Assembly: GCA_964627605.1 (NCBI GenBank)
Contig: CAZVGZ010000003.1
Span: forward strand, 1-64,000
Source: CAZVGZ01 sp964627605
Lineage (GTDB): Bacteria > Latescibacterota > MWCZ01 > CAZVGZ01
Direction of reading: 5' to 3'
Length of the DNA stretch: 64,000 nucleotides
A model generated the notes under the pieces. That model was not told the origin of the DNA. It made no database searches and saw only the letters and a program-made list of their open reading frames with translations. This document shows, one piece after another, positions 1 through 9,467 of this stretch; within the stretch, counting starts at the first letter, position 1; each line of letters opens with the position of its first letter. A program made the translations under genes and the position numbers.

Positions 1-2
1 TT

Positions 3-167
3 CGAACAGAGCATCACACAAACTCAGGACAGCCTGCACCACTCATATCAAATCTGTCCAACTTGAAGGGTGCACTTCACGTCTACGACGAGGTCAAAGG
101 CCGTCCGCCTTATGTTGTCAGCAAGTTTTTGGTTCTATCAGGTGGAGATGGTGACGCTGTGGGGTAA
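3..167 (+). CDS. C-terminal end of an unidentified protein (partial)
   Basis: A reading frame enters from the left edge and runs 54 codons to TAA at 165-167, with no stop and coding-like composition (ending near VVSKFLVLSGG). It would converge on the FtsE-like gene, whose stop lies 16 bases away. I do not recognise the family from this tail. The other two plus frames are less convincing: one closes after about 20 codons and the other reads as low-complexity arginine/serine sequence. Real but unidentified is my best guess. Confidence 0.35.
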   Translation, partial: RTEHHTNSGQPAPLISNLSNLKGALHVYDEVKGRPPYVVSKFLVLSGGDGDAVG

Positions 168-182
168 TGTTTCCCACGGTTT

Positions 183-938
183 TCAGAGGGGTGACGGACC
201 AAACAGACAGCCTTCGGACATCAGCCAAGAGTTGTAGCCACGACCTTTTAAGAGCGGTGTATCGTGCGTAACCAGCAGCACCGTCGTACCCCGACGGTGT
301 ATTCTTTCAAGTAGCTCCATCACGTTTTCAGCGGCGGTCGGGTCGAGATTCCCGGTGGGTTCGTCGGCAAGCAGTACGTGGGGATCGTGCACCAACGCCC
401 TTGCAATGGCGACCCTCTGTTGTTCACCGCCTGATAGTTGAGCAGGCATACGATGCCTGGCGGTGCTCAGTCCGACGATTCCCATCAGCTCGGTCGTCTT
501 TCGTATGACCTGCGCTCTTGGGACGCCAGCGACTTCAAGTGCGAACATCACATTCTCAAATGCGCTTCGGTCAGGCAGAAGTTTGAAATCCTGCGAGACC
601 ATCCCGATAAGCCGCCGCGCCATCATTACATCGCTTGATCGCACGTTATGCGAATCTACGCGATCTACCACCACACGGCCTTCATCTGGCGGGCTGTCAA
701 AATGGGCGATTCTGAGAAGCGAAGTCTTTCCGCTGCCGGATGGGCCTACCATCACAGCAAATTCGCCTGGTTCAATTGAGAGCGAAACGTTGTCCAGGAT
801 GGGCCGACGTTTGCCCATAAGGCTCACCGATTCGATCTTAACTCTTCCAGGGATCAGATCGTCTCTGCTTTCCTCGTTTGCACCGGCCACTTTCTTTTCG
901 CTCCCCCTAAATAGATCAGCCAGCCTCGCTGTCGCCAT
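183..938 (-). CDS. ftsE: FtsE-like ABC transporter ATPase
   Basis: Cytoplasmic ABC ATPase of 251 residues. Walker A (GPSGSGKT) is at about 65-72, the signature LSGGEQQR near 168 and Walker B with VLLADEPTGNLD near 190. The stretch SQDFKLLPDRSAFENV matches the FtsE subfamily better than phosphate or LolD ATPases. FtsE normally works with the membrane protein FtsX to activate septal peptidoglycan hydrolases. About 35 residues before the ABC core look like a non-conserved extension. It overlaps the upstream methyltransferase by 23 bases. No ftsX follows: a gene of the opposite strand appears to end just beyond. LolD/MacB-type ATPases are the alternative. Confidence 0.85.
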   Translation of the reverse strand: MATARLADLFRGSEKKVAGANEESRDDLIPGRVKIESVSLMGKRRPILDNVSLSIEPGEFAVMVGPSGSGKTSLLRIAHFDSPPDEGRVVVDRVDSHNVRSSDVMMARRLIGMVSQDFKLLPDRSAFENVMFALEVAGVPRAQVIRKTTELMGIVGLSTARHRMPAQLSGGEQQRVAIARALVHDPHVLLADEPTGNLDPTAAENVMELLERIHRRGTTVLLVTHDTPLLKGRGYNSWLMSEGCLFGPSPL

Positions 939-1698
939 CGGCCCTGAGTACGTAGTGAACCCTGTCGCAGGATTCGCGTCCAGGCTCCAAAGAAAAACCG
1001 TCGTAGCACGCCTCTAATCGCCAGGATGTCTCGTCGATTGCCGACTCTATCTGTGATAGCGGATAGATTTTCTGTCGATGCTCCTCGCGAAAAGTGCCAT
1101 CCCGACCGTCGATTTTGATGTCGAAACTGTTTATCTGAACCCTCTCCGCCGGGTCGTATTCAGACCTGCGGCGGTACGAAAAACCCTCGCCGGAAACTTT
1201 TGTGCGGGTGTCCTTGAAATACCGTTTTGAGTTGGCGTGGGTGCTCACGTCAAATATCAACAGCCCGCCATCGCATACTGTTCTTCGCAGACCCTCTAAG
1301 GCGGCGACCATCTCGCTGAGGTTTGAACAGTAGTTGACGCTGTCATATAGACAGATCACCGCGTCGGCGTTCATGATAGGTACATCGGACATCGAACATG
1401 CCGACATTTCGACACTAACGCCAGCGCCGGCGGCTTTGGTGCGGCCCTGCTCTACCATCGCCACCGAGCGGTCGCAAGCCCAGACCTGCCAGCCCCTTTT
1501 CGCCAGTTCGATCGCTAACGTGCCGGTGCCGCACGCCGCCTCAGTGAGTGAGCGGCCACTTACGTGGTGTTCGTTAAGGACTAGCTCCACGAAATCGGCC
1601 CACTCGTCGTAATCGACATGGAGCATAACCTGGTCATATATATCCGCCAACACTTCGTAGGGCTGGACGACGACTGGGTTACGCCAAAAGGTTGGCAT
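916..1698 (-). CDS. Class I SAM-dependent methyltransferase
   Basis: Predicted 260-residue cytoplasmic methyltransferase. The SAM-binding motif I (EAACGTGTLAIELAKRG) lies at about residues 53-69, followed by an acidic residue after the second strand (WACDRS) and a motif-IV-like DAVICLYDSVNY. The fold is the DREV/UbiE-like family acting on small molecules or proteins; the substrate cannot be read from sequence. The ATG at 1698 is preceded by AGGTGAT at a sensible distance and lies 10 bases after the S4 gene, so it is probably co-transcribed. The last 23 bases overlap the FtsE-like gene. Confidence 0.85.
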   Translation of the reverse strand: MPTFWRNPVVVQPYEVLADIYDQVMLHVDYDEWADFVELVLNEHHVSGRSLTEAACGTGTLAIELAKRGWQVWACDRSVAMVEQGRTKAAGAGVSVEMSACSMSDVPIMNADAVICLYDSVNYCSNLSEMVAALEGLRRTVCDGGLLIFDVSTHANSKRYFKDTRTKVSGEGFSYRRRSEYDPAERVQINSFDIKIDGRDGTFREEHRQKIYPLSQIESAIDETSWRLEACYDGFSLEPGRESCDRVHYVLRADGDSEAG

Positions 1699-1708
1699 AC
1701 CGTATCAC

Positions 1709-2002
1709 CTAGCTATTGGCTGGTTGGGACGGCTGCTGATTCGTTCCGTCGGATTCACGTAGTCTGTGAAGCTCTCTGGTTTTCGCGGCTGGCAGCGGCC
1801 TGGCTTTGTCTGGGATCATCACTATGTGGACCGCCAGAGTGCGATCGACTAGCGAAACAACCAGTTCGTCTCCCACAGACACAGATTTAGCTGGCTTGGC
1901 GATCATCCCGTTCAGTTGGACGATCCCCGCCTCGCACGCTCGTTTAGCCCTCTGCCTTGGGCGCAACAGCCGCGATACCGCCAGATACTGATCAACCCGC
2001 AT
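1709..2002 (-). CDS. S4-domain RNA-binding protein (Hsp15/RlbA-like)
   Basis: Small cytoplasmic protein of about 97 residues beginning MRVDQYLAV, the usual start of S4/Hsp15-type proteins. The S4 fold follows (RLLRPRQRAKRACEAG, then VQLNGMIAKPAKSV and a GDELVV strand). Such proteins bind structured rRNA, often on stalled 50S subunits. A longer frame reaching 2074 exists, but the ATG at 2002 puts the S4 domain at the terminus as in the family and gives an 11-base overlap with the surA-like gene, implying translational coupling. The basic, non-conserved tail after the S4 domain is about 30 residues. Confidence 0.85.
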   Translation of the reverse strand: MRVDQYLAVSRLLRPRQRAKRACEAGIVQLNGMIAKPAKSVSVGDELVVSLVDRTLAVHIVMIPDKARPLPAAKTRELHRLRESDGTNQQPSQPANS

Positions 2003-3302
2003 CACCGTACCTGCACCGAACGTCGATATAGGTTTCCCTGCGCTGTTTCTCCAGTAACTGACCGACTTTCTCACCGAGTTTCATCTGGGAGACAGCTTCT
2101 TCGAGTTGTTTGCGGTCGTCCAGCATGTTCATCTCGTGCTGTGGTACCCGCTCGTGTAGTTTGACCAGATACCAGGTGCCAGGATCGCCTTCAAACGGCT
2201 GGGCGACATTACCGACTGGGAGTGACGTCAGCGCCTGTACGAAGGGCAGTGGCAGGTTTTCGGACATCACCTGAGCGCGAAGGCCCTGTTCGGAGTTTTC
2301 CGCGTCGGAATATGGTTTGATGAGAATGCCGAACTCACCTTCCTCGCGAGCTCTCTGTCGGATGCTTTCCAGCGTGTCTCTCACAGCGTCTTTAGCTGCC
2401 TGCCCTACTTCGATCCGCACCAGGATGTGACGAGCGTTGATCTCTTCGCCTCTCACCTCTTCGACCTTAACCATGTGCATCCCGAACGGCGTCTCGATGA
2501 CATCGCTCACCTGTCCGGGGGCCAGTGAGAATGCGGCCTGCTCAAACTGTGGGACCATCAGACCACGGCCAAACCATCCCAAATCGCCGCCACCTGGAGC
2601 TGATCCGGGGTCTTGGGAGATCTCTCGGGCCAAATCAGCAAAACTCTCTCCTGCGACGAGTCGCTGTCTCACGCCCTCAAGTTTCTGCCGCGCTGCGGCT
2701 CGCTCGTCTTCGCCTGCCTGTGCGCTTAGCCGCAGGTAGCTCATAGTCACCGACGCCGGTACCGTGGGCAGGCTGTCTTTGTGTGCTTGCAGGAACTGAT
2801 CTACCTCGCGAAAACTGACGCTGGTGGCCTGTCCTATCGACTGCACCACACGCTCGCCCATGATGTAGTTGAACATCTGCTTGCGGAGCTGATTTCTGAG
2901 CTCCCTCTCGCTGGTTCCTTCCCGCGAAAGCTGCTCGTTGAAGGCGTCTTTAGTGGCGAACCGACCTTTGATCTGATCCAACTGCTCCTGAAGCCGGTCG
3001 TCCACCTCTTGAGCCGTGACTATGACGCTCTCAGCTTTTGCCACTTCAAGAAGCATCCGGTCATCCACCAGTGCTTTCAAAACTGTAATGGAGAGCGCCT
3101 GGACCTCGTCAGACGATGCCATGCCAGGTCTGCGGCCCTGCTGAAGAAGCTCCAGCCGAACCCTGTCGAGCACTTCTGACTCCAGAATGATCTCTTCGCC
3201 CACCACCGCGCATATACGATCGACCGACGCAAGTTGAGCGTGTCCGGTGGTGAGGGGAAGCAGCGCAGATACAACACAGATTCTGTATACCAACTTTCTC
3301 AT
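1992..3302 (-). CDS. surA: SurA-like periplasmic chaperone / prolyl isomerase
   Basis: 436 residues with an N-terminal signal peptide (cleavage likely after GHA). A SurA N-terminal chaperone domain (VDRICAVVGEEIILESEV), a first parvulin domain (about 175-280, containing GGGDLGWFGRG and FGMHMVKVEE) and a second, more degenerate parvulin-like domain (about 290-400) follow in SurA order. SurA escorts unfolded outer-membrane proteins through the periplasm and isomerises prolyl bonds. The start overlaps the upstream lipoprotein isomerase gene by 4 bases and has a GGGAG ribosome site. It is the third member of a tandem trio of chaperones, all translationally coupled. Confidence 0.9.
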   Translation of the reverse strand: MRKLVYRICVVSALLPLTTGHAQLASVDRICAVVGEEIILESEVLDRVRLELLQQGRRPGMASSDEVQALSITVLKALVDDRMLLEVAKAESVIVTAQEVDDRLQEQLDQIKGRFATKDAFNEQLSREGTSERELRNQLRKQMFNYIMGERVVQSIGQATSVSFREVDQFLQAHKDSLPTVPASVTMSYLRLSAQAGEDERAAARQKLEGVRQRLVAGESFADLAREISQDPGSAPGGGDLGWFGRGLMVPQFEQAAFSLAPGQVSDVIETPFGMHMVKVEEVRGEEINARHILVRIEVGQAAKDAVRDTLESIRQRAREEGEFGILIKPYSDAENSEQGLRAQVMSENLPLPFVQALTSLPVGNVAQPFEGDPGTWYLVKLHERVPQHEMNMLDDRKQLEEAVSQMKLGEKVGQLLEKQRRETYIDVRCRYGDAG

Positions 3303-4174
3303 TCGACACTCCCTACTGAATCGGCTTCGTCATCCCATGTAGCCAGCCCCAAAGGGCCTAGATCGACCCAGTAGTCGGCCTCTATCTTAAGATGTTCCAC
3401 CAGCTCGGTCTTGCGGCCCCACTGCTTGTTGGCCCTGATGCGGTTAATGATCTCCAATCGTACGTCCTCCAAGGCTTTTGGCGTGCCTTCCAAGCGTTTT
3501 TCAAGAACTTGATATATCTCGTGGCCCTGCGATGTCTGCACTGGTGCCAGAATCTGCTCATCGTGCGCCTGCTGGAGACGAGCCCACAGGTCCGGGTCCC
3601 ACTCGTCTGTGCGGATCATGAACCCCAAATCTCCTCCGTCTTCGCTGGACGGATCGCGGGAATATTTTCTGGCGACTGCGGCGAAATCTTCTCCGCGTCT
3701 GAGTCTGCGATACAGATTGCGAGCGGTGATTCGCGAGTCCACCACTATTTTGTGTAAGTGGATGTCTGTCTGAGCCCTTGCGAACTGAAGTTTCTGGTCT
3801 TCGTAGTACTGCAAGACCTCGTCGTCGGTCACCTCCAAGCCTTCACGAAAACGGTTGACTAAGAGGGCGTGGACCACAAGCTCTTTGCGAGCCCATTTGA
3901 TGCGTCGGAACACCTCAGGGTCTTGCTCGATCCCATCGCGCACACCGGCCTGGTAAAGAAGTTCGCGATCGACCCATCTTTCCAGCGCCAACCGTTTGAT
4001 ATCCCCGGTAACCTGCCCTGCATCAGGGGTGCGAACCATCATCTCAAGCTCATCCACGGTGAGCGTGGCCTCGCCGACTTTGGCGACCACCACAGGCTTT
4101 CTGGTGGGAACCTCGGTTCCGCAGCCGACCATCGCAGCCGCGACACACATGCCTAGAACAGCGGGTAGCTTCAC
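3299..4174 (-). CDS. Parvulin-type prolyl isomerase, lipoprotein
   Basis: 291 residues beginning with GTG, which overlaps the previous stop (GTGA). The N-terminus is a lipoprotein signal (hydrophobic segment ending MVGCG, lipid-modified Cys about residue 18). A SurA-like N domain (KVGEATLTVDELEMMV) precedes a single parvulin domain (about 150-240, with RRGEDFAAVARKYSRDPSS and GGDLGFM). The architecture matches PrsA/PpiC-type foldases tethered to a membrane. The substrate set is unknown. It is placed between two related foldase genes in one operon, so the three may act in relay on exported proteins. Confidence 0.88.
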   Translation of the reverse strand: MKLPAVLGMCVAAAMVGCGTEVPTRKPVVVAKVGEATLTVDELEMMVRTPDAGQVTGDIKRLALERWVDRELLYQAGVRDGIEQDPEVFRRIKWARKELVVHALLVNRFREGLEVTDDEVLQYYEDQKLQFARAQTDIHLHKIVVDSRITARNLYRRLRRGEDFAAVARKYSRDPSSEDGGDLGFMIRTDEWDPDLWARLQQAHDEQILAPVQTSQGHEIYQVLEKRLEGTPKALEDVRLEIINRIRANKQWGRKTELVEHLKIEADYWVDLGPLGLATWDDEADSVGSVE

Positions 4175-5751
4175 GACGATCCTTTTCGTGGCGACAACGT
4201 TTCAAGGCGGTCGGTGAACACTGTTAGCTCGCCAACTGAAGCTGTTCTGCGGCGTATCCGTGCAACAAGCGTGTCGAACCTGGCCGATTCCAACGAGCGT
4301 ATGAGCGACGTTCTCGCGAGGTTTTGGGCATGCTCCCAGGACATCGGCCCCTCTTCTACGCGTTCGGTGACTTCGATGATTGCGAACTCATCGACATCAG
4401 ATTCAATAGGACCGACTATCTGACCAATTTCAGCCTCCAACGCCCTCTCGCCGATGATACCGTGAACGCCTTTGCGAACCGGTCCGACTCCTCTGTCTCC
4501 CGACCGCTCCACCGGATTGTCGCTGTATCGAGCGATCACATCGGGCCATTTGGAACCACGCTTGAGACTGCGTTTGGCACGATTGGCGATGCGTTTGGTT
4601 TTGGCTGTAACCTGGTTGAACCAGACGCGTGGTGAGTCCCATGTGAAATTGGTTGGATTGTCGGCAAAGTACTGCTTCACATCGCTTTCTGGCGGGTCTT
4701 CAACTGAATCCAGGACGGCGGTGTGGCGCAGTCGGGAGGTCATCTCTTCGCGCATCGCCAGATCGACTTGCGCTAAGGTTGAAGGGTCTTTGTCCATGCC
4801 GAGACGCGTGGCTTCGGCTTCAATAATCAGAAGCCTCAAAAGCTGTCCGGTGTGGTTAATCGCTCTCTCCTTGGTCTGTCCGCGGCGGTGGGACTGCCAC
4901 ACCTGTCCCAACCGCACTGTCCCGACGCTGCTGCGGCCAACTATGGTACCTAGGTCCGACTCGTCGGTATCCAGCGCTTGGGCGATGACGCTGGTGTCGA
5001 TAGCTAGTTTGTAAGTTCTTCCCAAAGAATCAAGATAGATCTCTTCGCGCTCTTCGGTCTTCAGCTTGCGGAATGAGCGGATAATCTGGCTCTTGCGCTG
5101 CTCGAATATGTCTTCGACTGCAAGAATCCGGTCGACTTTGATGACGTACCACTCCCCGCCGACCGTCACCGGCCCGACAACCTCACCAGCCGACGCCGCG
5201 AAGACCACACTGTCGGCGTCTGAGGCAAACCCTTTGGGTATAGCGTTGCGGTAGACTCTGACGTAGAGGCTGTCCCGTTTGGAGAAGATGTCGTCGGCGT
5301 GGCTGTGAATATAGTCCGCCGAATCTTTGGTGGAAACGCTGGTCATCCACGTCTCAGCCACAGACCTGGCACCGCGCGACCGCATAAACTCCACGATACT
5401 GTCTTTGGGACTTGAGATCATGGCGGATATTTTCGCGCGGCGAAGGCGCAGCCTTAGCGCTTTGGACCAGACCCTATCCACTGTCTGCTTGACCACTGAG
5501 TCCTGATCGAGACCCCTTCGAAACGCCTCTTGTTCCAGGAGTGTTTTGGTTATCAGAATGTCGAGGACCCGCTGCTTGGAACCCAGGGAGTCAGATGTGG
5601 CGCTCAGTTTGGTTTCAGCGTCATAAAAATCCTGCGCGGTTATCTTCTCTCCACCGATCTCGGCTAAGATCACCTTGGAAGGATCGGGGCCTGCGCACCC
5701 CGCACCCAACACAAAAACCAGAGTCATCAAGCTCGAACATATACGATGCAC
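4171..5751 (-). CDS. Large parvulin-family lipoprotein, divergent
   Basis: 526 residues from a GTG start with a good GGAG site seven bases upstream. The lipobox is LGAGC around residue 19. Two parvulin-like segments can be seen: one around 110-215 (VVGPVTVGGEWYVIKVDRI) and a C-terminal one around 365-465 (RGSKWPDVIARYSDNPVE, GVGPVRKGVHG). Both lack parts of the usual GGDLGW signature, so isomerase activity is doubtful and a chaperone-only role is possible. It is the first gene after mfd in this run and overlaps the next gene by 4 bases. It is longer than a typical PrsA and about the size of a doubled PpiC protein. Confidence 0.8.
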   Translation of the reverse strand: MHRICSSLMTLVFVLGAGCAGPDPSKVILAEIGGEKITAQDFYDAETKLSATSDSLGSKQRVLDILITKTLLEQEAFRRGLDQDSVVKQTVDRVWSKALRLRLRRAKISAMISSPKDSIVEFMRSRGARSVAETWMTSVSTKDSADYIHSHADDIFSKRDSLYVRVYRNAIPKGFASDADSVVFAASAGEVVGPVTVGGEWYVIKVDRILAVEDIFEQRKSQIIRSFRKLKTEEREEIYLDSLGRTYKLAIDTSVIAQALDTDESDLGTIVGRSSVGTVRLGQVWQSHRRGQTKERAINHTGQLLRLLIIEAEATRLGMDKDPSTLAQVDLAMREEMTSRLRHTAVLDSVEDPPESDVKQYFADNPTNFTWDSPRVWFNQVTAKTKRIANRAKRSLKRGSKWPDVIARYSDNPVERSGDRGVGPVRKGVHGIIGERALEAEIGQIVGPIESDVDEFAIIEVTERVEEGPMSWEHAQNLARTSLIRSLESARFDTLVARIRRRTASVGELTVFTDRLETLSPRKGSS

Positions 5752-5826
5752 TACATCACTCCTTTGGCGGTGCGGATATTTTCGGCGACTAAAGATGTAA
5801 ATATATGGGCCGGTGAACTGTTTGGA

Positions 5827-8800
5827 CTACCCGGCAGCGAGCGCGGTTTCGACAGGCGCTGTTGTCGGTCCCAGATTTGGGGCTGCAAGCTCACTAAGTG
5901 CGCTGACCGCGTCCTTGAGCCGATCCAAAACCGAATCGCCGGTAAGCGGCAGCAGCGCCCTTAGCCTGTCGCCAGAACGAAACGCAATGTTCCGTGTCGA
6001 ACGTCCGACCATCCCCATCAGCTCTTCCCTCGACGGTCCACCTTCCGATTCAAAAGTCATAACAGCCACATCCTGCTCGATGCCTACCCGCAGCGCCCCC
6101 AGGTTGCTTCCGATTACTCTCAGGGCGGCCATTCCCAAGAGTGCTTCAGCCTCCTCAGGCGGTCTGCCGCACGTGTCGCGGAGCTCTTCGGAGATGTCCC
6201 TGACCATCTCGACGGTCGTGGCGTCTGCCAGCCGCTGATAGAACCGCATCTTCTGCTCGGGGTCGACGATGTAAGTGTCTGGTAGATAGGCGCTGATAGG
6301 TGTATCGACCTCAGTAGATACGACCTCTTTGGCCTGTTCGCCTCGAAGCTGCATGATCGCCTCATCGAGGAGCTGGGCATACATCTCAAAACCGACGGTT
6401 GTAATGAGTCCTGACTGCTCGTGTCCCAGCAGGTTGCCAGCACCTCTAATCTCCATGTCGCGCATGGCCACTTTGAAGCCAGATCCCAAATCAGAGTACT
6501 CCTCAATCGCCCTTAGTCTTTTTCGCACTTGCGGTCTTAATTTGCGGTCGGGCGGAAGCATCAGGTAGGCGAACGCTCTATGATCAGACCTACCGACGCG
6601 CCCTCGAAGCTGATAGAGCTCCGCTAAGCCAAAAGTATCGGCACGGTCGATCAAGATCGTATTGACGTTGGGCATATCCAGGCCGGACTGGATGATTAGA
6701 GTCGTCACGAGACAGTCGAATTTCCGGTCGACAAAATCGAGCATTACTTCCTCTAACGCCCGTTCGCCCATCTGTCCGTGCGCTGTGCGAAACGTCACAC
6801 CGGGCACCGATTCGCGAAGCTCTTCGGCTTTTTCCTCTATGGTTTGGACCCGGTTGTGGACGAAAAACACCTGACCGTCGCGGTCGACCTCCCGGAGAAT
6901 CGCCTCGGCGATCCGGTCTTCGTCGAAGGTTATGATCTCGGTGTGGACAGGAAGTCGATCTTTCAGCGGAGTGCTGATTACCGACATATCCCTGACACCG
7001 GAGAGAGCCATGTGGAGCGTGCGGGGGATTGGTGTGGCGGTTAGTGTCATGACGTCCACGGTGGTTCTTAGAGATTTGAGTCTCTCTTTGTGTTTGACGC
7101 CGAACCTGTGTTCTTCGTCGATTACGACGAGCCCCAAATCCTTAAACTCCACATCCTTTGACAGAAGCCGGTGGGTGCCAATTACGATGTCGATCTGACC
7201 GCGCACCAGTTCGTCCAGCGCCTCTTTCTGTTTGCTCGGTGTCACGAATCGGCTCAACTGCCCGACCTTTACCGGAAACTCGGCTAACCTTTCGCTAAAC
7301 GTCCGCCAGTGTTGATCTGCCAATACTGTGGTGGGGACGAGGATTGCGGTCTGTTTGCCGTCCACCGCCGCTTTGAATGCCGCCCTGATGGCGACCTCGG
7401 TCTTGCCGAAACCCACATCGCCACAGACCAGCCGGTCCATCGGTGTCGGCTGCTCCATGTCACTCCTTACCGACTCGATTGTTTCGCGTTGATCCCTGGT
7501 CTCCTCAAAGCTGAACGCCGCCTCCATCGCTCTTTGAAGCGAGGAGTCTTCAGGGAAAGCGTACCCAGATTGGATCGCGCGTTTGGCATAGAGCTGCACC
7601 AGGTCGTTAGCTACGGTGGCGACAGCTTTTCGGGTTTTGTCTTTGAGGCGATCCCAGTCGGTTCCGCCAAGTTTGCTCAATACCGGAGACTGATCTTCGC
7701 TAGGGGTGTAATTTTTTATTCGCCCGATCTGTTCGGCTGGCACAAACAGCCTGTCCGTGCCACGATAGCGGACCTCAAGGCAGTCTCTGTCGACACTCTC
7801 GACGCCAATTGTCTTCATCCCCTGGTAGACGCCGATGCCGTGATCCTCGTGGACCATCACGTCCCCAGGCGTCAGCGTCATGTAGTCATCTATCGCCACG
7901 GCACCTCGGAATTTTCTGTACCGGTGCCTGCGGCGGTAGCGTGAGAAGATCTCGTTTTCGGTGACGATGCGGACGCCTGACGGATTGTGTGTGAACCCGG
8001 CATGGAGTCCGGCGACCTCTACATCCATCAGGTCGCTCACGTCTTCCAGAAGCTCAAACAGCCTCTCAGCCTGAGCCTGGTTGTCGCAGACTACGAGGGT
8101 CTGCCCGCCCTCATTTTTGAAACTCGCAAGATCTTCTCTTAGATCCTCCAGGCTTCCTTCGTACTGCCGGGAGTCAGTGGCGCCAAACTCAACATGGTCG
8201 CCTCCTGGCACCACATCCCGGTTTTCTAGGACGACTCTTGCGTCGATTTCGCTTCTAAGGCTCTGCCAGGGGTGCGCAAGATTTTCATAGGGCACCAGCG
8301 GGACGTAGCGACCTTTCTCGTTGGCACGCTCAGCCAGGCGAGGTGCTTCGTCGAACAGATGATCGACATGCCCGGCTAGGGATTCCATGTCGTCGATAAA
8401 CAGGATCGCCTGATCGTCCAGATAGCTGAAAAGCGACTCGTTTGCCCCAGTGATTATGGGCATCCAGTGTTCAACACCGTCAAAATGGACGCCGAGTCTG
8501 ACCTGACTGCGAAACTCGGAAAGATCGACACCGTGTTTCTTTTCGGCTGCTGCGAGATTGTCGTCCCAACCACTTAGCAGGGCGGGATCGAAAAGCAGAT
8601 CGCGGCGGGGAAGAAGCTCAAAACGGTCTATGGGACGCGATGACCTCTGCGTTGCCGGATCGAACTCACGGATGGACTCTATCTCGTCGCCAAAAAACTC
8701 CAACCGCACCGGCTGTTCACGCCCGAAAGTGAAAATGTCAAGAATGCCGCCGCGAAGTGCGAACTGCCCCATCTCCAGCACCTGGGAGTCGCGCTCAAAA

Positions 8801-9288
8801 CCAAGTGTACGAAGCTCGCTGACAACCATCTCTGGGCTTAGCTCATCGCCTACCTCCAGGCTGAAGGATGCGTTTTTCATTGTTGCTGGCGACATGACCG
8901 GACGTGCCATAGCTCTTGCGGTGGTGACCACGACGACGGGAACACTCTTCAAAAGCGCGTTGAGCGCCTCAGTGCGCAGGCCCGCCACCTCCACATGGGG
9001 CGATTTCTCCTCGAACGGCAGAAGTTCCCAATCGGGCATGTACCGCACGTTGTCCTCGCCGATTAGCGTCTCCAGGTCGTCGCGAAGCTGTTCTGCATCC
9101 TCTGTGCTGTTGAGTGCGGCGACTATCTGGCGGTCGGTATCAGATCGCACGTCGGACAGTAAAAACGCCGCCAAGGAGCCAGCGAGTCCGTGCATCTCAA
9201 TCTTTCGCTGTCCTGACTCTATCGCTTTGAACGTCTCCAACAGAGGTGGTGAACCGCTGAATTTTTCGCGGCAATCTGAAAGCGTCAC
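5827..9288 (-). CDS. mfd: Transcription-repair coupling factor Mfd
   Basis: About 1153 residues, the standard Mfd length. It displaces RNA polymerase stalled at DNA lesions and recruits UvrA. Order: UvrB-homology region, RNA-polymerase-interacting domain (TPGDVMVHEDHGIGVYQG), then a RecG-like translocase with Walker A (GDVGFGKTE, about residue 620), DEEH box (VIDEEHRFGV, about 720), motif VI region (YQLRGRVGRSDHRAFAY) and the TRCF C-terminal domain. The frame is open to a GTG at 9333, but that lies against a terminator hairpin. The GTG at 9288, with GGAGA upstream, is a better start. Confidence 0.96.
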   Translation of the reverse strand: MTLSDCREKFSGSPPLLETFKAIESGQRKIEMHGLAGSLAAFLLSDVRSDTDRQIVAALNSTEDAEQLRDDLETLIGEDNVRYMPDWELLPFEEKSPHVEVAGLRTEALNALLKSVPVVVVTTARAMARPVMSPATMKNASFSLEVGDELSPEMVVSELRTLGFERDSQVLEMGQFALRGGILDIFTFGREQPVRLEFFGDEIESIREFDPATQRSSRPIDRFELLPRRDLLFDPALLSGWDDNLAAAEKKHGVDLSEFRSQVRLGVHFDGVEHWMPIITGANESLFSYLDDQAILFIDDMESLAGHVDHLFDEAPRLAERANEKGRYVPLVPYENLAHPWQSLRSEIDARVVLENRDVVPGGDHVEFGATDSRQYEGSLEDLREDLASFKNEGGQTLVVCDNQAQAERLFELLEDVSDLMDVEVAGLHAGFTHNPSGVRIVTENEIFSRYRRRHRYRKFRGAVAIDDYMTLTPGDVMVHEDHGIGVYQGMKTIGVESVDRDCLEVRYRGTDRLFVPAEQIGRIKNYTPSEDQSPVLSKLGGTDWDRLKDKTRKAVATVANDLVQLYAKRAIQSGYAFPEDSSLQRAMEAAFSFEETRDQRETIESVRSDMEQPTPMDRLVCGDVGFGKTEVAIRAAFKAAVDGKQTAILVPTTVLADQHWRTFSERLAEFPVKVGQLSRFVTPSKQKEALDELVRGQIDIVIGTHRLLSKDVEFKDLGLVVIDEEHRFGVKHKERLKSLRTTVDVMTLTATPIPRTLHMALSGVRDMSVISTPLKDRLPVHTEIITFDEDRIAEAILREVDRDGQVFFVHNRVQTIEEKAEELRESVPGVTFRTAHGQMGERALEEVMLDFVDRKFDCLVTTLIIQSGLDMPNVNTILIDRADTFGLAELYQLRGRVGRSDHRAFAYLMLPPDRKLRPQVRKRLRAIEEYSDLGSGFKVAMRDMEIRGAGNLLGHEQSGLITTVGFEMYAQLLDEAIMQLRGEQAKEVVSTEVDTPISAYLPDTYIVDPEQKMRFYQRLADATTVEMVRDISEELRDTCGRPPEEAEALLGMAALRVIGSNLGALRVGIEQDVAVMTFESEGGPSREELMGMVGRSTRNIAFRSGDRLRALLPLTGDSVLDRLKDAVSALSELAAPNLGPTTAPVETALAAG

Positions 9289-9335
9289 AGACTTATCTCC
9301 ACGGTTGTGTGTTTCTGCCAAAACGTGGTACACGC

Positions 9336-9361
9336 AAAAAACCGGCGACCTTGGTCACCGG
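9336..9361 (-). terminator. Rho-independent terminator after ruvB
   Basis: On the minus strand a nine-base-pair stem (CCGGTGACC with GGTCGCCGG, one G-U pair) closes around a very short loop and is followed by six U residues. It lies about 107 bases beyond the ruvB stop and just before mfd. It probably ends the ruv operon and separates it from mfd, leaving under 50 bases for any mfd promoter. Confidence 0.8.
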
Positions 9362-9467
9362 GGGGTGTGGTATGACTACGTCTTTACCGCCGTGTCGTTC
9401 AGGCAGCGACACCCATATTTTGCCTGTATCCCGTCTTGAGTTCGGTGTTGTCAGTAGATGAACAGAC

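Noticed and set aside
7309..7944. 211-codon plus-strand frame inside mfd
   Set aside because: Antisense to conserved translocase motifs of Mfd.
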